Positions 18,912 to 28,458 of a DNA stretch of 56,124 bases are shown piece by piece. Under the pieces are notes generated by a model, which saw nothing but the letters and a program-made list of their open reading frames with translations, was not told the DNA's origin and did not search any database. A program made the position numbers and the translations under genes. The stretch is from NCBI GenBank assembly GCA_028689015.1, contig JAQTXC010000014.1, positions 1-56,124 of the forward strand, in the 5' to 3' direction. This stretch comes from Dechloromonas sp. GTDB lineage: Bacteria; Pseudomonadota; Gammaproteobacteria; Burkholderiales; Rhodocyclaceae. Position 1 is the first letter of the stretch; each line of letters begins with the position of its first letter.

Positions 18912-19742
18912 TCAATCGCCGGACAACTTACGGAACTGGGCTTCGGCTTCGTCCATTTCCTCGTCCATTTTTGCCGACTCAGACGGGTTGACCGCAGTCG
19001 TCTCGGCCGGTGCCGGACGCGTAACCAGCTTTGCCGCCAAGATGCCCAGTTCGTAGAGCAGACACATCGGAATAGCCAAGGCCAGTTGCGACACCACATC
19101 GGGGGGGGTGACCACGGCAGCAACGACAAAAGCACCCACAACAAAATAGGAGCGCCATTCCTGGAGCTTGGCAACGGTCACGACCTTGAGCTTGACCAGC
19201 ACAACCAAGGCCACCGGCACTTCAAAGGCAATCCCGAAGGCCATGAACATCGACATCACGAAGGACAGGTAAGCTTCGATATCAGGCGCTGGCGTAATAC
19301 TCTTGGGCGCAAAACTGGCGATGAAATGAAAGACCTGACCAAAAACAAAGAAGTAACAGAAGGCCATACCGAGCACGAACAAAAGGGTGCTGGAAATGAT
19401 CAGCGGGATCCCCAGGCGACGTTCGTGCGCATACAGACCGGGCGCGATGAAGGACCAGGCCTGGTAAAGGATGAAGGGCAGCGCGATAACGAAGGCCAGC
19501 ATGGCCGTCACCTTGAGTGGCACCATGAAGGGGGTGACGACGCCGATCGCCACCATCTTGGTCCCCTCCGGCAAGGCGCTGGTCAGCGGCGCAGCCAGCA
19601 AGTCGTAAATAGCGCCCGGGCCCGGATACAAGGCCAGAGCCCCAAGGACAACGGCCACCGCAATCAGGCTGCGCAACACACGGTCGCGCAACTCCACCAG
19701 ATGGGAAATAAATGAATCCTGGACGCTGCTGCTATCGCTCAT
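18912..19742 (-). CDS. tatC: Sec-independent protein translocase TatC
   Basis: A 276-residue inner-membrane protein with the six hydrophobic helices of TatC. It shows the N-terminal [16 protein letters not shown], the periplasmic/second-helix region [26 protein letters not shown] and [14 protein letters not shown]. TatC binds the twin-arginine signal peptide and recruits TatB and TatA. The ATG overlaps the tatB stop by four bases. A charged C-terminal tail ([14 protein letters not shown]) extends about 25 residues past the last helix, longer than in E. coli. Confidence 0.98.
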   Translation of the reverse strand: MSDSSSVQDSFISHLVELRDRVLRSLIAVAVVLGALALYPGPGAIYDLLAAPLTSALPEGTKMVAIGVVTPFMVPLKVTAMLAFVIALPFILYQAWSFIAPGLYAHERRLGIPLIISSTLLFVLGMAFCYFFVFGQVFHFIASFAPKSITPAPDIEAYLSFVMSMFMAFGIAFEVPVALVVLVKLKVVTVAKLQEWRSYFVVGAFVVAAVVTPPDVVSQLALAIPMCLLYELGILAAKLVTRPAPAETTAVNPSESAKMDEEMDEAEAQFRKLSGD

Positions 19743-20116
19743 GCGGTTTTCTTGTCTGACGAATCGGCAACGGGCGGGGTGGGGCCCATGAAATCACTGG
19801 TCTGGCGAGCACTCGCCTCCAGTTCAGCAATGGCAGCCTGCGCCGGCGTACCGATGGCGCTGCGCGCCGCATCAAATTCCTGGCGAACCGAATCTTCGAG
19901 CGAACGCGCCGAGTCGGTCACCTGCGCCTGCAACTTCTTCAACTCATCCAATTGCATCTCGCGATTGATATCGGATTTGACATCATTGACATAACGCTGG
20001 GCGCGCCCCAGCAACAGGCCAAGGGTACGTGCCACTTTGGGCAAGCGCTCGGGACCGATGACGACCAACGCCACGACGCCGATCACGATGAGTTCGGAAA
20101 AACCAATATCAAACAT
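19739..20116 (-). CDS. tatB: Sec-independent protein translocase TatB
   Basis: A 125-residue single-span protein beginning [21 protein letters not shown], then [12 protein letters not shown] and a long amphipathic helix with a variable C-terminal tail. The E in the FSE motif and the GPERLP hinge identify TatB rather than TatA. It forms the signal-peptide receptor with TatC. It lies 73 bases after tatA in the tatABC order. Confidence 0.97.
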   Translation of the reverse strand: MFDIGFSELIVIGVVALVVIGPERLPKVARTLGLLLGRAQRYVNDVKSDINREMQLDELKKLQAQVTDSARSLEDSVRQEFDAARSAIGTPAQAAIAELEASARQTSDFMGPTPPVADSSDKKTA

Positions 20117-20189
20117 AAATTCCAGGATGAAGGATTCAGGGATGCGGGCTCAGCAAGATCTCGCGATCCGCGGCCCGAACGGAGTCATC

Positions 20190-20423
20190 CTAGCTCTTGG
20201 TTTTTTCCTGAACATCGACGTCGATGGTTTGGCCGGAAACTTTCTCGGCCGGCTTGCTGTTGTCAGCCGCTGCATTATCTGCTGAGGCTTCCTTCATGCC
20301 ATCCTTGAAACCCTTGACCGCACCGCCCAGATCCTGGCCGACATTGCGCAATTTCTTGGTTCCGAAAACCAGCATGACGATCACCAGAACGATCAGCCAG
20401 TGCCAAATGGAAAAACTACCCAT
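20190..20423 (-). CDS. tatA: Sec-independent protein translocase TatA
   Basis: A 77-residue protein with a short membrane helix ([17 protein letters not shown]), the FGTKKL hinge and an amphipathic helix [20 protein letters not shown]. This is the pore/multimer-forming subunit of the twin-arginine pathway. It follows the HIT gene by 11 bases, so the tat genes are transcribed as the tail of the his operon. Confidence 0.97.
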   Translation of the reverse strand: MGSFSIWHWLIVLVIVMLVFGTKKLRNVGQDLGGAVKGFKDGMKEASADNAAADNSKPAEKVSGQTIDVDVQEKTKS

Positions 20424-20434
20424 GATGTTGTCTC

Positions 20435-20785
20435 CTAGATTCGTTTGAGCATCGGGCCAACTGGCTCCGGACCGCCCACGATATGAATATGCAGATGCGG
20501 CACTTCCTGCTGCCCCACCCGACCGGTATTGATAATGACCCGGAAGCCATCCGGGCTCCCCTGTTCAACGGCGATGGCATTGGCACGAGCCAGCATGCGC
20601 CCCAGCACTCCGGCATCGTCCGCGGCCAGGGTAGCCAGCGAGGTAATATGCTTTTTCGGGATCAGAAGGACGTGAACCGGGCGCGCTGGCGCAATATCCT
20701 TGAAGGCCAACATATCGTCGTCCTCGTACACCTTGGCCGACGGTATCTTGCCTTCGACAATCTTGCAGAAGAGGCAATCGCTCAC
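20435..20785 (-). CDS. HIT family nucleotide-binding protein (HinT-like)
   Basis: A 116-residue histidine-triad protein. It begins [22 protein letters not shown] and ends with the triad [10 protein letters not shown], typical of HinT purine nucleoside phosphoramidases. The start is GTG in a GTGA overlap with hisE, so it is translationally coupled to the histidine genes. The location between hisE and tatA is common among Betaproteobacteria. Confidence 0.95.
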   Translation of the reverse strand: MSDCLFCKIVEGKIPSAKVYEDDDMLAFKDIAPARPVHVLLIPKKHITSLATLAADDAGVLGRMLARANAIAVEQGSPDGFRVIINTGRVGQQEVPHLHIHIVGGPEPVGPMLKRI

Positions 20786-21108
20786 TTCTGGCCCCGCGCC
20801 GCCTTCTCGTCAATCCCTGAAATGCCCTCGCGGCGACGCATTTCCTGCGAGACGTCTTCGATCGACAATCCGTAAAAAGCCAACAGAACCAGGACATGGT
20901 AAATGACGTCGGTTGATTCCCAGACCACTTTCAGGCGCTTGCCTTCCTTACCCGCCATAATCAACTCGGCACACTCTTCGCCGATTTTTTTCAGAATGGA
21001 ATCCGGCCCTTCGGCAAACAACTTGGCGGTATAGGACTTTTCCGGGTCGGCGTTGCGACGGGAAGCCAGCGTCTCGGAGAGACGATGCAGGATGTCATGG
21101 GTGCTCAT
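20782..21108 (-). CDS. hisE: Phosphoribosyl-ATP pyrophosphatase
   Basis: A 108-residue alpha-helical protein of the MazG-like fold, with [28 protein letters not shown] and the VYHVLVLL-type helix (here [13 protein letters not shown]). It catalyses the second step of histidine synthesis, removing pyrophosphate from phosphoribosyl-ATP. It is a separate gene from hisI, overlapping it by ATGA. Confidence 0.97.
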   Translation of the reverse strand: MSTHDILHRLSETLASRRNADPEKSYTAKLFAEGPDSILKKIGEECAELIMAGKEGKRLKVVWESTDVIYHVLVLLAFYGLSIEDVSQEMRRREGISGIDEKAARGQK

Positions 21109-21503
21109 GCGTAAATTTCCTTCGGGTCTTTAATAACCGGATCAACGGCAACCCAGTGTTCGCCGTTCAATTCATTGAAAAAACAGCTTTCACGGCCGGT
21201 ATGGCAGGCAATGCCGCCGACCTGCTCAATCGCCAGCAACAGCACGTCGCCGTCACAGTCGGTGCGAATCGAGCGGATTTTTTGCCAGTGGCCTGACTCT
21301 TCCCCCTTGCGCCAGAGACGCCGGCGGGAACGCGACCAGTATACCGCGTTGCCACAGCGCAGCGTTTCCTGCAGAGATTCGCGGTTCATGTAAGCGAACA
21401 TCACCACGCGACCATGCTCATCCTGAGCAATCGCCGGAATCATGCCATCAGCGTCCCATTTCAGGGCATCGAGCCAAGGCTGGGATGAATCGAGATCGGC
21501 CAT
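21105..21503 (-). CDS. hisI: Phosphoribosyl-AMP cyclohydrolase
   Basis: A 132-residue enzyme with [28 protein letters not shown], the metal-binding DCDGDVLL and the cysteine-containing [11 protein letters not shown] region. It opens the adenine ring in the third step of histidine biosynthesis. It starts within the hisF stop codon (TGATG, one-base overlap) and is followed by hisE. Confidence 0.97.
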   Translation of the reverse strand: MADLDSSQPWLDALKWDADGMIPAIAQDEHGRVVMFAYMNRESLQETLRCGNAVYWSRSRRRLWRKGEESGHWQKIRSIRTDCDGDVLLLAIEQVGGIACHTGRESCFFNELNGEHWVAVDPVIKDPKEIYA

Positions 21504-22261
21504 CAGAGACGCACTTCGATACCGCGCTCGGCCATGTAGGCTTTGGCCTGACGGACGGTGTATTCGCCAAAATGAAAAATCGATGCCGCCAGCACGGCAT
21601 CGGCCCGGCCTTCGGACACGCCATCGGCCAGATGCTGCAGGTTGCCGACCCCACCGGACGCAATCACCGGAATACGCACGGCATCCGATACCGCACGAGT
21701 CAGCGCCAGGTCAAAACCATTCTTGGTGCCATCGCGGTCCATACTGGTCAGCAGAATTTCGCCGGCACCCAGCATTTCCACCTTTTTTGCCCAGTCGACC
21801 GCAGACAGGCCGGTGTCGTTACGGCCACCGTGGGTAAACACATGCCACTCACCGGGCGCCACCTGCTTGGCGTCAATGGCGACGACAATGCACTGCGAGC
21901 CGACCTTGCTCGACGCATCGAAGACCAGGTCCGGATTCTGCACTGCGGCCGTATTCATCGACACCTTGTCGGCACCGGCATTGAGCAGACGACGCACGTC
22001 CTCGACCTTGCGCACGCCGCCGCCGACGGTAAGCGGGATAAAAACCTGCTCAGCGCAGGCTTCGACGATGTGCAAAATGATGTCGCGCTGATCGGACGAG
22101 GCTGTGATATCGAGAAAGGTCACCTCATCAGCGCCCTGCTCGTTGTAGCGGCGGGCAATCTCGATCGGATCACCGGCGTCGCGCAGACCGACGAAATTTG
22201 TCCCCTTGACCACCCGGCCAGCGGTGACATCAAGACAGGGGATGATGCGCTTGGCGAGCAT
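21503..22261 (-). CDS. hisF: Imidazole glycerol phosphate synthase cyclase subunit
   Basis: A 252-residue (beta/alpha)8 barrel beginning [20 protein letters not shown], with catalytic aspartates in CLD (about 11) and [15 protein letters not shown]. It combines PRFAR with ammonia supplied by HisH to make IGP and AICAR. ATG 22261 shares one base with the hisA stop (TGATG); a TTG one codon upstream is not needed. Confidence 0.98.
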   Translation of the reverse strand: MLAKRIIPCLDVTAGRVVKGTNFVGLRDAGDPIEIARRYNEQGADEVTFLDITASSDQRDIILHIVEACAEQVFIPLTVGGGVRKVEDVRRLLNAGADKVSMNTAAVQNPDLVFDASSKVGSQCIVVAIDAKQVAPGEWHVFTHGGRNDTGLSAVDWAKKVEMLGAGEILLTSMDRDGTKNGFDLALTRAVSDAVRIPVIASGGVGNLQHLADGVSEGRADAVLAASIFHFGEYTVRQAKAYMAERGIEVRL

Positions 22262-23001
22262 CAAGCGCCCAACTCGTCGGCCAGCTTCTGGGCAGCAGCA
22301 AAATCGAGCGAGCCATCATAAACAGCACGACCGGCAATGGTGCCGACCACGCCCTCGCCTTCGACTGCGCACAAGGCCTTGATATCGTCGAGGTTGGACA
22401 GGCCGCCGGAGGCGATCACCGGAATGGTCAGCGCCTGCGCCAAACGGACGGTCGCCTCGATATTCAGACCGGAGAGCATGCCGTCACGGCCAATATCGGT
22501 ATAGATGATGGACTCGACGCCGTAATCCTCGTATTTCTTGCCCAGGTCAACGACATCGTGGCCAGTGAGTTTGGACCAGCCATCGGTCGCCACCTTGCCA
22601 TCCTTGGCGTCGAGACCGACGATGATGTGCCCGGGAAAGGCGACGCAGGCATCGTGCAGGAAGCCCGGGTTTTTCACCGCCGCGGTACCGATGATGACGT
22701 AGGACAAGCCCCCATCCAGACAGGCTTCGATGGTATCGAGATCGCGAATACCGCCGCCGAGTTGGACCGGAATGTCGCTACCGACTTCCGCCAGAATGGC
22801 CTTGATGGCTGCAGCGTTTTTCGGCTTGCCGGCAAAGGCGCCGTTCAGGTCCACCAGATGGAGGCGACGAGCGCCCTGATCCAGCCAATGCCGGGCCTGC
22901 TCGGCCGGGCTATCGGAAAACACGGTGGCCTGTTCCATCAGGCCCTGCTTGAGACGAACGCACTGCCCGTCCTTGAGGTCGATCGCGGGAATAATCAGCA
23001 T
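22261..23001 (-). CDS. hisA: Phosphoribosylformimino-AICAR ribotide isomerase
   Basis: A 246-residue barrel related to HisF, beginning [20 protein letters not shown], with the catalytic Asp at about 8 and a second in [12 protein letters not shown]. It carries out the Amadori rearrangement of ProFAR to PRFAR. It lies 36 bases after hisH and overlaps hisF by one base. Confidence 0.98.
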   Translation of the reverse strand: MLIIPAIDLKDGQCVRLKQGLMEQATVFSDSPAEQARHWLDQGARRLHLVDLNGAFAGKPKNAAAIKAILAEVGSDIPVQLGGGIRDLDTIEACLDGGLSYVIIGTAAVKNPGFLHDACVAFPGHIIVGLDAKDGKVATDGWSKLTGHDVVDLGKKYEDYGVESIIYTDIGRDGMLSGLNIEATVRLAQALTIPVIASGGLSNLDDIKALCAVEGEGVVGTIAGRAVYDGSLDFAAAQKLADELGA

Positions 23002-23037
23002 GGGAATTTCAACAAGGGAGAGTTCGGCCGAGGCGGG

Positions 23038-23670
23038 TCAGGGGCGCCATTCGACAAAGTTTTTCAGGAGTTGCAAGCCGTCGCGGGCGCTTTTTTCAGG
23101 GTGAAACTGAACGGCAAAGATATTATCCCGCCCCACCGCACAGGTAAAGGGCAGGCCATACTCGGTCGTCCCGGTGGTCAGGCCCGGCGTCAGGTCCTGC
23201 ACGCAGTAACTATGCACAAAATAGAAGCGGGCGCCATCGTCAATCCCGGCCCACAGGGCATGCGGCACCTGCCACACTTCGTTCCAGCCCATGTGCGGCA
23301 CCTTGAGACGCAGGCCATTGCGGTCAACCATCTTTTCATCCGGGAAACGCCGCACCACACCGGGGAAAACGCCCAAACCGTCAACGTGGCCTTCTTCGCT
23401 ACGCTCGAACAGCATCTGCTCGCCAACGCAGATACCGAGAAAGGGCTTGTCCTGCGCCGCCTGCAGCACCGCTCCCCGCAGGCCACGGGCGTCGAGTTCG
23501 CGCATGCAGTCAGGCATCGCCCCCTGGCCGGGGAAAACCACCCGCTCGGCTGCCATAACAAGCGCCGGGTCGGCCGTGACAACGACCGGCGTACCGCCAG
23601 CGACATGTTCCAGAGCCTTGGAGACCGAGCGCAGGTTGCCCATGCCGTAATCGATGACCGCGATTGTCAC
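23038..23670 (-). CDS. hisH: Imidazole glycerol phosphate synthase glutaminase subunit
   Basis: A 210-residue class I amidotransferase starting [15 protein letters not shown]. The nucleophile is C81 in [12 protein letters not shown], and the His-Glu pair is in [10 protein letters not shown]. It delivers ammonia to HisF. The start is GTG within a GTGA overlap with hisB. Histidine genes here are coupled in the order B-H-A-F-I-E. Confidence 0.98.
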   Translation of the reverse strand: MTIAVIDYGMGNLRSVSKALEHVAGGTPVVVTADPALVMAAERVVFPGQGAMPDCMRELDARGLRGAVLQAAQDKPFLGICVGEQMLFERSEEGHVDGLGVFPGVVRRFPDEKMVDRNGLRLKVPHMGWNEVWQVPHALWAGIDDGARFYFVHSYCVQDLTPGLTTGTTEYGLPFTCAVGRDNIFAVQFHPEKSARDGLQLLKNFVEWRP

Positions 23671-24254
23671 AGCGAGCCCTTCGTCGACGGCATCTGGCCG
23701 GCCATGCGCTCGTCGGGCGTCACGGCCATGCGCAAGGCACGGCCAAACGCCTTGAAAATAGTTTCGGCTTGATGGTGGGCATTCTTGCCGCGCAAGTTAT
23801 CGATGTGCAGCGTCATGCCGGCGTGATTAACCAGGCCATGGAAAAACTCGCTGAACAGGTCGACATCGAAACTGCCAATCACCGCCCGTGCAAACTCAAC
23901 ATTGAGCGTCAGTCCCGGACGCCCCGACAAATCGACCACCACGCGCGACAAGGCTTCGTCGAGCGGCACATAACTATGACCATAACGGGTCAAGCCTTTT
24001 TTGTCGCCCCAGGCCTTGGCCAGCGCCTGACCGAGCGTAATGCCCAGATCTTCGACCGTGTGGTGAGCGTCGATGTGCAAATCGCCCTGTGCCGAAATAT
24101 CGAGATCGATCAGACCATGACGGGCGATCTGGTCCAGCATGTGGTCGAGGAAAGGCACGCCGGTGGCGAATTTGCCCTGGCCGGTGCCATCAAGATTAAG
24201 ACGCACAGTGATCTGCGTCTCGAGGGTATTGCGTGTGACTTCAGCTTGCCGCAT
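23667..24254 (-). CDS. hisB: Imidazoleglycerol-phosphate dehydratase
   Basis: A 195-residue monofunctional dehydratase beginning [20 protein letters not shown]. It contains the two manganese-binding histidine clusters, [13 protein letters not shown] and [12 protein letters not shown] early, plus [17 protein letters not shown] late. The phosphatase domain found in enterobacterial HisB is absent, as expected outside gammaproteobacteria. ATG 24254 matches the family N-terminus; ATG 24299 would add 15 atypical residues. It heads the hisBHAFIE operon, divergent from hisC across 78 bases. Confidence 0.97.
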   Translation of the reverse strand: MRQAEVTRNTLETQITVRLNLDGTGQGKFATGVPFLDHMLDQIARHGLIDLDISAQGDLHIDAHHTVEDLGITLGQALAKAWGDKKGLTRYGHSYVPLDEALSRVVVDLSGRPGLTLNVEFARAVIGSFDVDLFSEFFHGLVNHAGMTLHIDNLRGKNAHHQAETIFKAFGRALRMAVTPDERMAGQMPSTKGSL

Positions 24255-24332
24255 GGAGGATGGCTGCAAAAACGTGGAAACGGAGGGGCATGATACCATT
24301 TCGCTCGTCTTTTACGCCTTCGCGAAAACCCC

Positions 24333-25403
24333 ATGAGCCGCTTCTGGAGCCAGGTCGTCCGTGACCTCACCCCCTATATCCCGGGCGAGCAGCCCAAGAT
24401 CAGCAATCTGATCAAGCTGAACACCAACGAGCACCCCTATCCGCCATCGCCGCGCGTCGTCGCAGCCATCCAGGCTGAACTGGGCGACGACGGTAGCCGC
24501 CTGAGGCTTTATCCTGACCCCAACGCCGACCTGCTGAAAACGGCCATCGCCGCTCACTACGCCATCGAGCGCAACCAGGTGTTTGTTGGCAACGGTTCGG
24601 ACGAAGTTCTGGCCCACGTCTTCATGGCCTTGCTCAAACACGAACAGCCCATCCTTTTCCCGGACATCACCTACAGCTTCTATCCGGTCTATTGCGGCCT
24701 TTATGGCGTTAATTATCGTACCGTGCCGCTGGCCGACGATTTCAGCATCGACCCGGCCGACTATTGCGGTCAACCGAACGGCGGCATCATTTTCCCCAAC
24801 CCCAATGCGCCAACGGGCTGCCTGCTGTCACTAGCCGCCATCGAGCAGATCCTTGCCGCCAATCCCGATTCGCTGGTTGTCGTTGACGAGGCCTACATCG
24901 ATTTCGGCGGAAAATCGGCCATTTCGCTGGTCGACCGCTACGACAACCTGCTGGTCACCCACACGCTGTCCAAATCGCGCTCACTGGCCGGACTGCGTGT
25001 CGGTTACGCGGTCGGCCACCCGGCCTTGATCGAAGCGCTGGAACGCGTCAAGAACAGCTTCAATTCCTACCCGCTTGATCGTCTGGCCATCGTCGGCGCC
25101 GTCGCCGCCATCGACGATCAGGCTTATTTCGAACAAGCCTGCGCCCGCGTCGTCGCCTCTCGCGACCACTTGAGTAGCGCACTGACCACACTCGGCTTCA
25201 CCGTCCTGCCATCCGCTGCCAATTTCATTTTCGTGCGCCACCCCGAACACGACGCGAGCCAACTGGCCGCCGCCCTGCGCCAAAGAAACATCATCGTCCG
25301 CCACTTCAAGCTGCCGCGCATCGACCAGTTCCTGCGCATCACTATCGGCAGCGACAGCGAATGCCTGGCCTTGAGCGATGCCCTGCGCGAGGTCATCGCC
25401 TGA
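24333..25403 (+). CDS. hisC: Histidinol-phosphate aminotransferase
   Basis: A 356-residue PLP enzyme of aminotransferase class I/II. It starts [20 protein letters not shown] and has [39 protein letters not shown] and the PLP-lysine segment [20 protein letters not shown]. It is the eighth his function in this region but is inverted relative to hisB and hisD, reading on the plus strand. The same strand and close spacing suggest it is transcribed with the small ORF (2-base gap) and the GGDEF-EAL gene. Confidence 0.97.
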   Translation: MSRFWSQVVRDLTPYIPGEQPKISNLIKLNTNEHPYPPSPRVVAAIQAELGDDGSRLRLYPDPNADLLKTAIAAHYAIERNQVFVGNGSDEVLAHVFMALLKHEQPILFPDITYSFYPVYCGLYGVNYRTVPLADDFSIDPADYCGQPNGGIIFPNPNAPTGCLLSLAAIEQILAANPDSLVVVDEAYIDFGGKSAISLVDRYDNLLVTHTLSKSRSLAGLRVGYAVGHPALIEALERVKNSFNSYPLDRLAIVGAVAAIDDQAYFEQACARVVASRDHLSSALTTLGFTVLPSAANFIFVRHPEHDASQLAAALRQRNIIVRHFKLPRIDQFLRITIGSDSECLALSDALREVIA

Positions 25404-25405
25404 GC

Positions 25406-25621
25406 ATGGCCGAACACGACATTCTCTGGCGCCGGGCGGACGGTTCCATCGTCGCCTGCACGGAAAAAATCAAGGTGCTGCGCGAAAACCTGGCCGAACT
25501 TCGTCAGATAGCGCAAGATGCCTTCGAAGATGCCTTGCTGATGGAATGCAGCGAAGCCCAGATCCGCTCGGTTTTCCAGGAGGTGATCGATGAATTGGCC
25601 AACCCCTACCATCCCCGCTGA
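25406..25621 (+). CDS. Small uncharacterised protein downstream of hisC
   Basis: A 71-residue acidic, helical protein starting MAEHDILWRRADGSIVACTE. It has KIKVLRENLAEL and QDAFEDALLMECSEAQ, suggestive of a helical bundle or coiled coil, with no signal peptide or membrane segment. I do not recognise a family. The ATG lies two bases after the hisC stop, so translation is probably coupled to it; 33 bases separate it from the next gene. Coding status rests on the plausible composition, tight spacing and lack of competing frames. Confidence 0.7.
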   Translation: MAEHDILWRRADGSIVACTEKIKVLRENLAELRQIAQDAFEDALLMECSEAQIRSVFQEVIDELANPYHPR

Positions 25622-25654
25622 CCCACCCGGCCGCCGCGGGCAGGCAACCACCCC

Positions 25655-27352
25655 ATGATGATGTATCGAGCCCGACCGGAACTACCGGTCTTCGAGCGCA
25701 GCTTTTTTAAACTGCCAGATACGCTCTTACTGGTTTTTGACCAGAATTGGGCGTTGACCCTGATCAGCGACGCTTGGGCAAACACCCTGGGCTACCCAAC
25801 GGAAATCCTGCAATCACGCTCTTTCATCGACCTGTTTCACGATGACGACCGAGCACGCTGCATCGAGCAGGTCCAGCGCCTGCAGCGCGAGGCGCCGACC
25901 TTGCGCTTTGCTTCGCGCTGTAAACGCAGCGACGACAGCTACCTGGGCATTGCCTGGAATATCAGCTTTGATGCCGACAGCGGTTTTTACTATGCCTCGG
26001 CCCACGAAACGGCGCTCAACCTGAATGGCGAAGGCGCCCGTCTGCCTGACATGTTCCTCGATGGCCTGACCGGCCTGCCGAATCGCAGCCTCTTTCTAGA
26101 GCGCCTGCAGCACACCCAGCACCGCGTTCAGCGGCGACCGGACATGCAATACGCCGTGCTGTATTGTGGTGTCGACCGTTTCAAGGTCATCAACCACAGC
26201 CTGGGCCACAGGCAGGGTGACTTGCTGTTGATGGCCGTCGCCAACCTGTTTTATTCGATTATCCGACCGACCGACATGGCCGCCCGAATGAATGGTGACG
26301 AATTCGCCTTGTTGCTCGAAGACATCCGCGACATCAGCTCGACCCTGCAGGTGGTCAACCGCATTCAGCAAAAACTGGTTGTTCCTTTCATGCTCGACAA
26401 GCACGAGGTTTATTGCACCGTCTCATTCGGCATCGTCGCAGGGGATCATGGGAAAAAACCGCCCGAAGAACTGCTGGCCGACGCCAACCTGGCGATGATT
26501 GACGCCAAAAACCAGGGCGGCGGCAGCTACGTGTTGTTTGACAAACAAATGCACGATCGCGCCGTACAGCGACTCGAGCTGGAAATGAACCTGCGCCGGG
26601 CGATCGACAACCACGAATTCGAAGCCTATTACCAACCGATCATGGCTCTGGACAACGGGCGCCTGACCGGTTTCGAAGCCCTGGTCCGCTGGAACCATCC
26701 CGACAAAGGTCTGATTTCACCCGCTGAGTTCATTCCGGTCGCCGAAGAAACCGGCATGATCATCCCCATCGGCCGCCTGATGTTGCACGCCGCTTGCCAA
26801 CAGGCGCAGCAATGGAATACCCACCTCCAACCCGCACAACCGCTCAGCGTCAGCGTCAATATCGCCGCGCGCCAACTCAGCCACCCCGACTTGCTGAATG
26901 ACGTCGCCAGCGCCCTAAGTGGCAGCGGCCTGCCAGCCCATCTGCTCAAGCTGGAAATCACCGAGAGCGGGATGATGGCCAACGCCGATGACGCCATCGA
27001 GCTTCTCGGCAAACTCAGGGCACTCGGCATCCGCCTGATGCTGGATGATTTTGGCACCGGCTATTCATCGCTCAGTTACCTGCACCGCCTGCCAGTGGAC
27101 ACCCTGAAAATCGACCGCAGCTTTGTCCATCGCCTGCACGATCACGAGACCGATCGCCACTTTGTCGAGACCATCGTCGACCTGGCCCACAAGCTAGGCC
27201 ACAGCCTGGTTTGCGAAGGGGTCGAGCAAGCCTGTCAGGCCAGCATTCTCAAGGCCATGGGCGTCGAATTCGCCCAAGGTTATCTGTACTCCCGCCCAGT
27301 AACGGCCAACGAAGCGACCATGTTGATCCTAAACGACACCGGACAAACCTGA
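25655..27352 (+). CDS. PAS-GGDEF-EAL protein, probable c-di-GMP phosphodiesterase with inactive cyclase domain
   Basis: A 565-residue soluble protein. Residues about 15-120 form a PAS-like sensor (LLLVFDQNWALTLISDAW, FIDLFHDDDRA). The GGDEF domain (about 135-295) has NGDEF at 213-217 in place of GGDEF, and INHSLGH in place of the usual INDxxGH, so diguanylate cyclase activity is doubtful. The EAL domain (about 310-555) keeps FEALVRW at 340-346, SVNIAARQL, LEITESGMM, DDFGTGYSSL and LKIDRSFV, all needed for phosphodiesterase activity. Prediction: it degrades c-di-GMP, with the GGDEF domain as a possible GTP-sensing regulator. It converges on the chromate transporter genes with 11 bases between stops. 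Confidence 0.95.
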   Translation: MMMYRARPELPVFERSFFKLPDTLLLVFDQNWALTLISDAWANTLGYPTEILQSRSFIDLFHDDDRARCIEQVQRLQREAPTLRFASRCKRSDDSYLGIAWNISFDADSGFYYASAHETALNLNGEGARLPDMFLDGLTGLPNRSLFLERLQHTQHRVQRRPDMQYAVLYCGVDRFKVINHSLGHRQGDLLLMAVANLFYSIIRPTDMAARMNGDEFALLLEDIRDISSTLQVVNRIQQKLVVPFMLDKHEVYCTVSFGIVAGDHGKKPPEELLADANLAMIDAKNQGGGSYVLFDKQMHDRAVQRLELEMNLRRAIDNHEFEAYYQPIMALDNGRLTGFEALVRWNHPDKGLISPAEFIPVAEETGMIIPIGRLMLHAACQQAQQWNTHLQPAQPLSVSVNIAARQLSHPDLLNDVASALSGSGLPAHLLKLEITESGMMANADDAIELLGKLRALGIRLMLDDFGTGYSSLSYLHRLPVDTLKIDRSFVHRLHDHETDRHFVETIVDLAHKLGHSLVCEGVEQACQASILKAMGVEFAQGYLYSRPVTANEATMLILNDTGQT

Positions 27353-27363
27353 CCCGGAAACAA

Positions 27364-27882
27364 TCAGGCTAGGGCCAGGCCACCCAAGATCGCCCCCACC
27401 ACAATGAACCACAGCGGATGCAGCTTGCTGCGCAAATTAGCCAGCACCGTGGCCGCTACCAGCCCCCAACTCGCCCAGCCAAACTGCGCTGCCTGCGCAA
27501 TCAAGGTCGCCCCGGAGAAAATCAGGCCGATCGCCAGTGGCGCTACGCCCAGACTGACCGCCTTTTGCCAGCGGCAACCCGCAAACCCCTGCCAACGGTC
27601 GATCAACAGATAAATCAGCACACTCATCGGTAAGCACATGGCCAGCGTCGCTGCAATAGCGCCTGCCAGACCCGCCACCTTCCAGCCAATCAAGGTCACC
27701 ACCAGAACATTCGGCCCCGGTGCCGCCTGGGCAATGGCATACAGATGCGTGAACGTAGTGTCGTCCAGCCAGTGATGATGCTCGACCACCACGCGATGCA
27801 TCTCGGGCAACAAGGCTGTCGCCCCGCCAAAGGCAACGAAAGACAACAGGCCAAACTCCAGAAAAAGTTGCAGGACAATCAT
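27364..27882 (-). CDS. Chromate transporter, C-terminal-half subunit (short ChrA)
   Basis: A 172-residue membrane protein beginning MIVLQLFLEFGLLSFVAFGG, with the CHR-family motifs FGLLSFVAFGGATALLPE and AQAAPGPNVLV. About five to six hydrophobic segments are visible. It overlaps the preceding chr gene as ATGA. Short CHR proteins occur as pairs of opposite topology that together form a chromate (CrO4) efflux carrier. The frame extends upstream to 27972, but the ATGA junction identifies the start. Confidence 0.9.
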   Translation of the reverse strand: MIVLQLFLEFGLLSFVAFGGATALLPEMHRVVVEHHHWLDDTTFTHLYAIAQAAPGPNVLVVTLIGWKVAGLAGAIAATLAMCLPMSVLIYLLIDRWQGFAGCRWQKAVSLGVAPLAIGLIFSGATLIAQAAQFGWASWGLVAATVLANLRSKLHPLWFIVVGAILGGLALA

Positions 27883-28448
27883 CGCACTGAGTTCGAACCC
27901 AAGCGCCAGTAGGCCAGACCGCCGGCGCCAAGCAAGCCGAGCAACATCACCCAAGGCATCGGCCAGCGCCAAAAAGCGATGGCGAGCACGGTCAACGCCG
28001 TAAAAGGCAAAAAAACCGCTTTGTCACGAAGCGCACTCGCCATGCGCCAGGCCATGGCAAACAAGAGCCCGACTCCAACAGCCGCGACGCCACGCAACAC
28101 CCCCTGCACTACCGGCTGCCTACCGAAGGCGTCGTACAAGAGCGCCAGCAGCAAGGCGATCAGAAAGGGGCCAAGCAACAAGCCCACCGGCGCCACAATC
28201 GCGCCGGGCAAACCGCGATAGCGCTTGCCGACGACCACCGCCAGATTGACGACATTCGGTCCGGGCAAGAACTGACACAGGCCCAGCAGGGTATTGAACT
28301 CTTCGGCGTCCATCCAGCACCTTTCTTCGACCAGCATGCGCCGGGCGAAAGGCAACACACCACCAAAACCGGAGAGCCCAACCGATGAAAAAGCAAAAAA
28401 AAGCGCCCGGAGGTCCGGGCGGCTTTCGTGGTCGCTTGCGGTCAACAC
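27879..28448 (-). CDS. Chromate transporter, N-terminal-half subunit (short ChrA)
   Basis: A CHR-family membrane protein of about 189 residues with FFAFSSVGLSGFGGVLPFARR, LVEERCWMDAEEFN and LGLCQFLPGPNVVNLAVV, the conserved family signature, followed by several hydrophobic helices. It is paired with the next gene. The start is uncertain: GTG 28448 or TTG 28445 begin just after the hisD stop at 28459; ATG 28493 would overlap hisD. Whichever is used, the codons for about residues 9-18 coincide with a strong minus-strand terminator hairpin and U run. Confidence 0.82.
   Translation of the reverse strand: MLTASDHESRPDLRALFFAFSSVGLSGFGGVLPFARRMLVEERCWMDAEEFNTLLGLCQFLPGPNVVNLAVVVGKRYRGLPGAIVAPVGLLLGPFLIALLLALLYDAFGRQPVVQGVLRGVAAVGVGLLFAMAWRMASALRDKAVFLPFTALTVLAIAFWRWPMPWVMLLGLLGAGGLAYWRLGSNSVR
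28395..28421 (-). terminator. Rho-independent terminator after hisD, inside the chr gene start
   Basis: On the minus strand: stem CGCCCGG, loop ACCT, CCGGGCG, then C and eight T. It lies 38 bases past the hisD stop and within the 5' coding end of the chromate transporter gene, so it would end hisGD transcripts and limit entry into the chr pair. Confidence 0.8.
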
Positions 28449-28458
28449 GGGCAGCAAC

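Noticed and set aside
22558-23772. A 404-codon plus-strand frame opposite hisA and hisH
   Set aside because: Antisense shadow; hisA, hisH and hisB on the minus strand have full family motifs and coupled starts.
25622-25654. GC-rich hairpin CCGGCCGCCGCGGG between the small ORF and the GGDEF-EAL gene
   Set aside because: Short stem with no T run; not convincing as a terminator.
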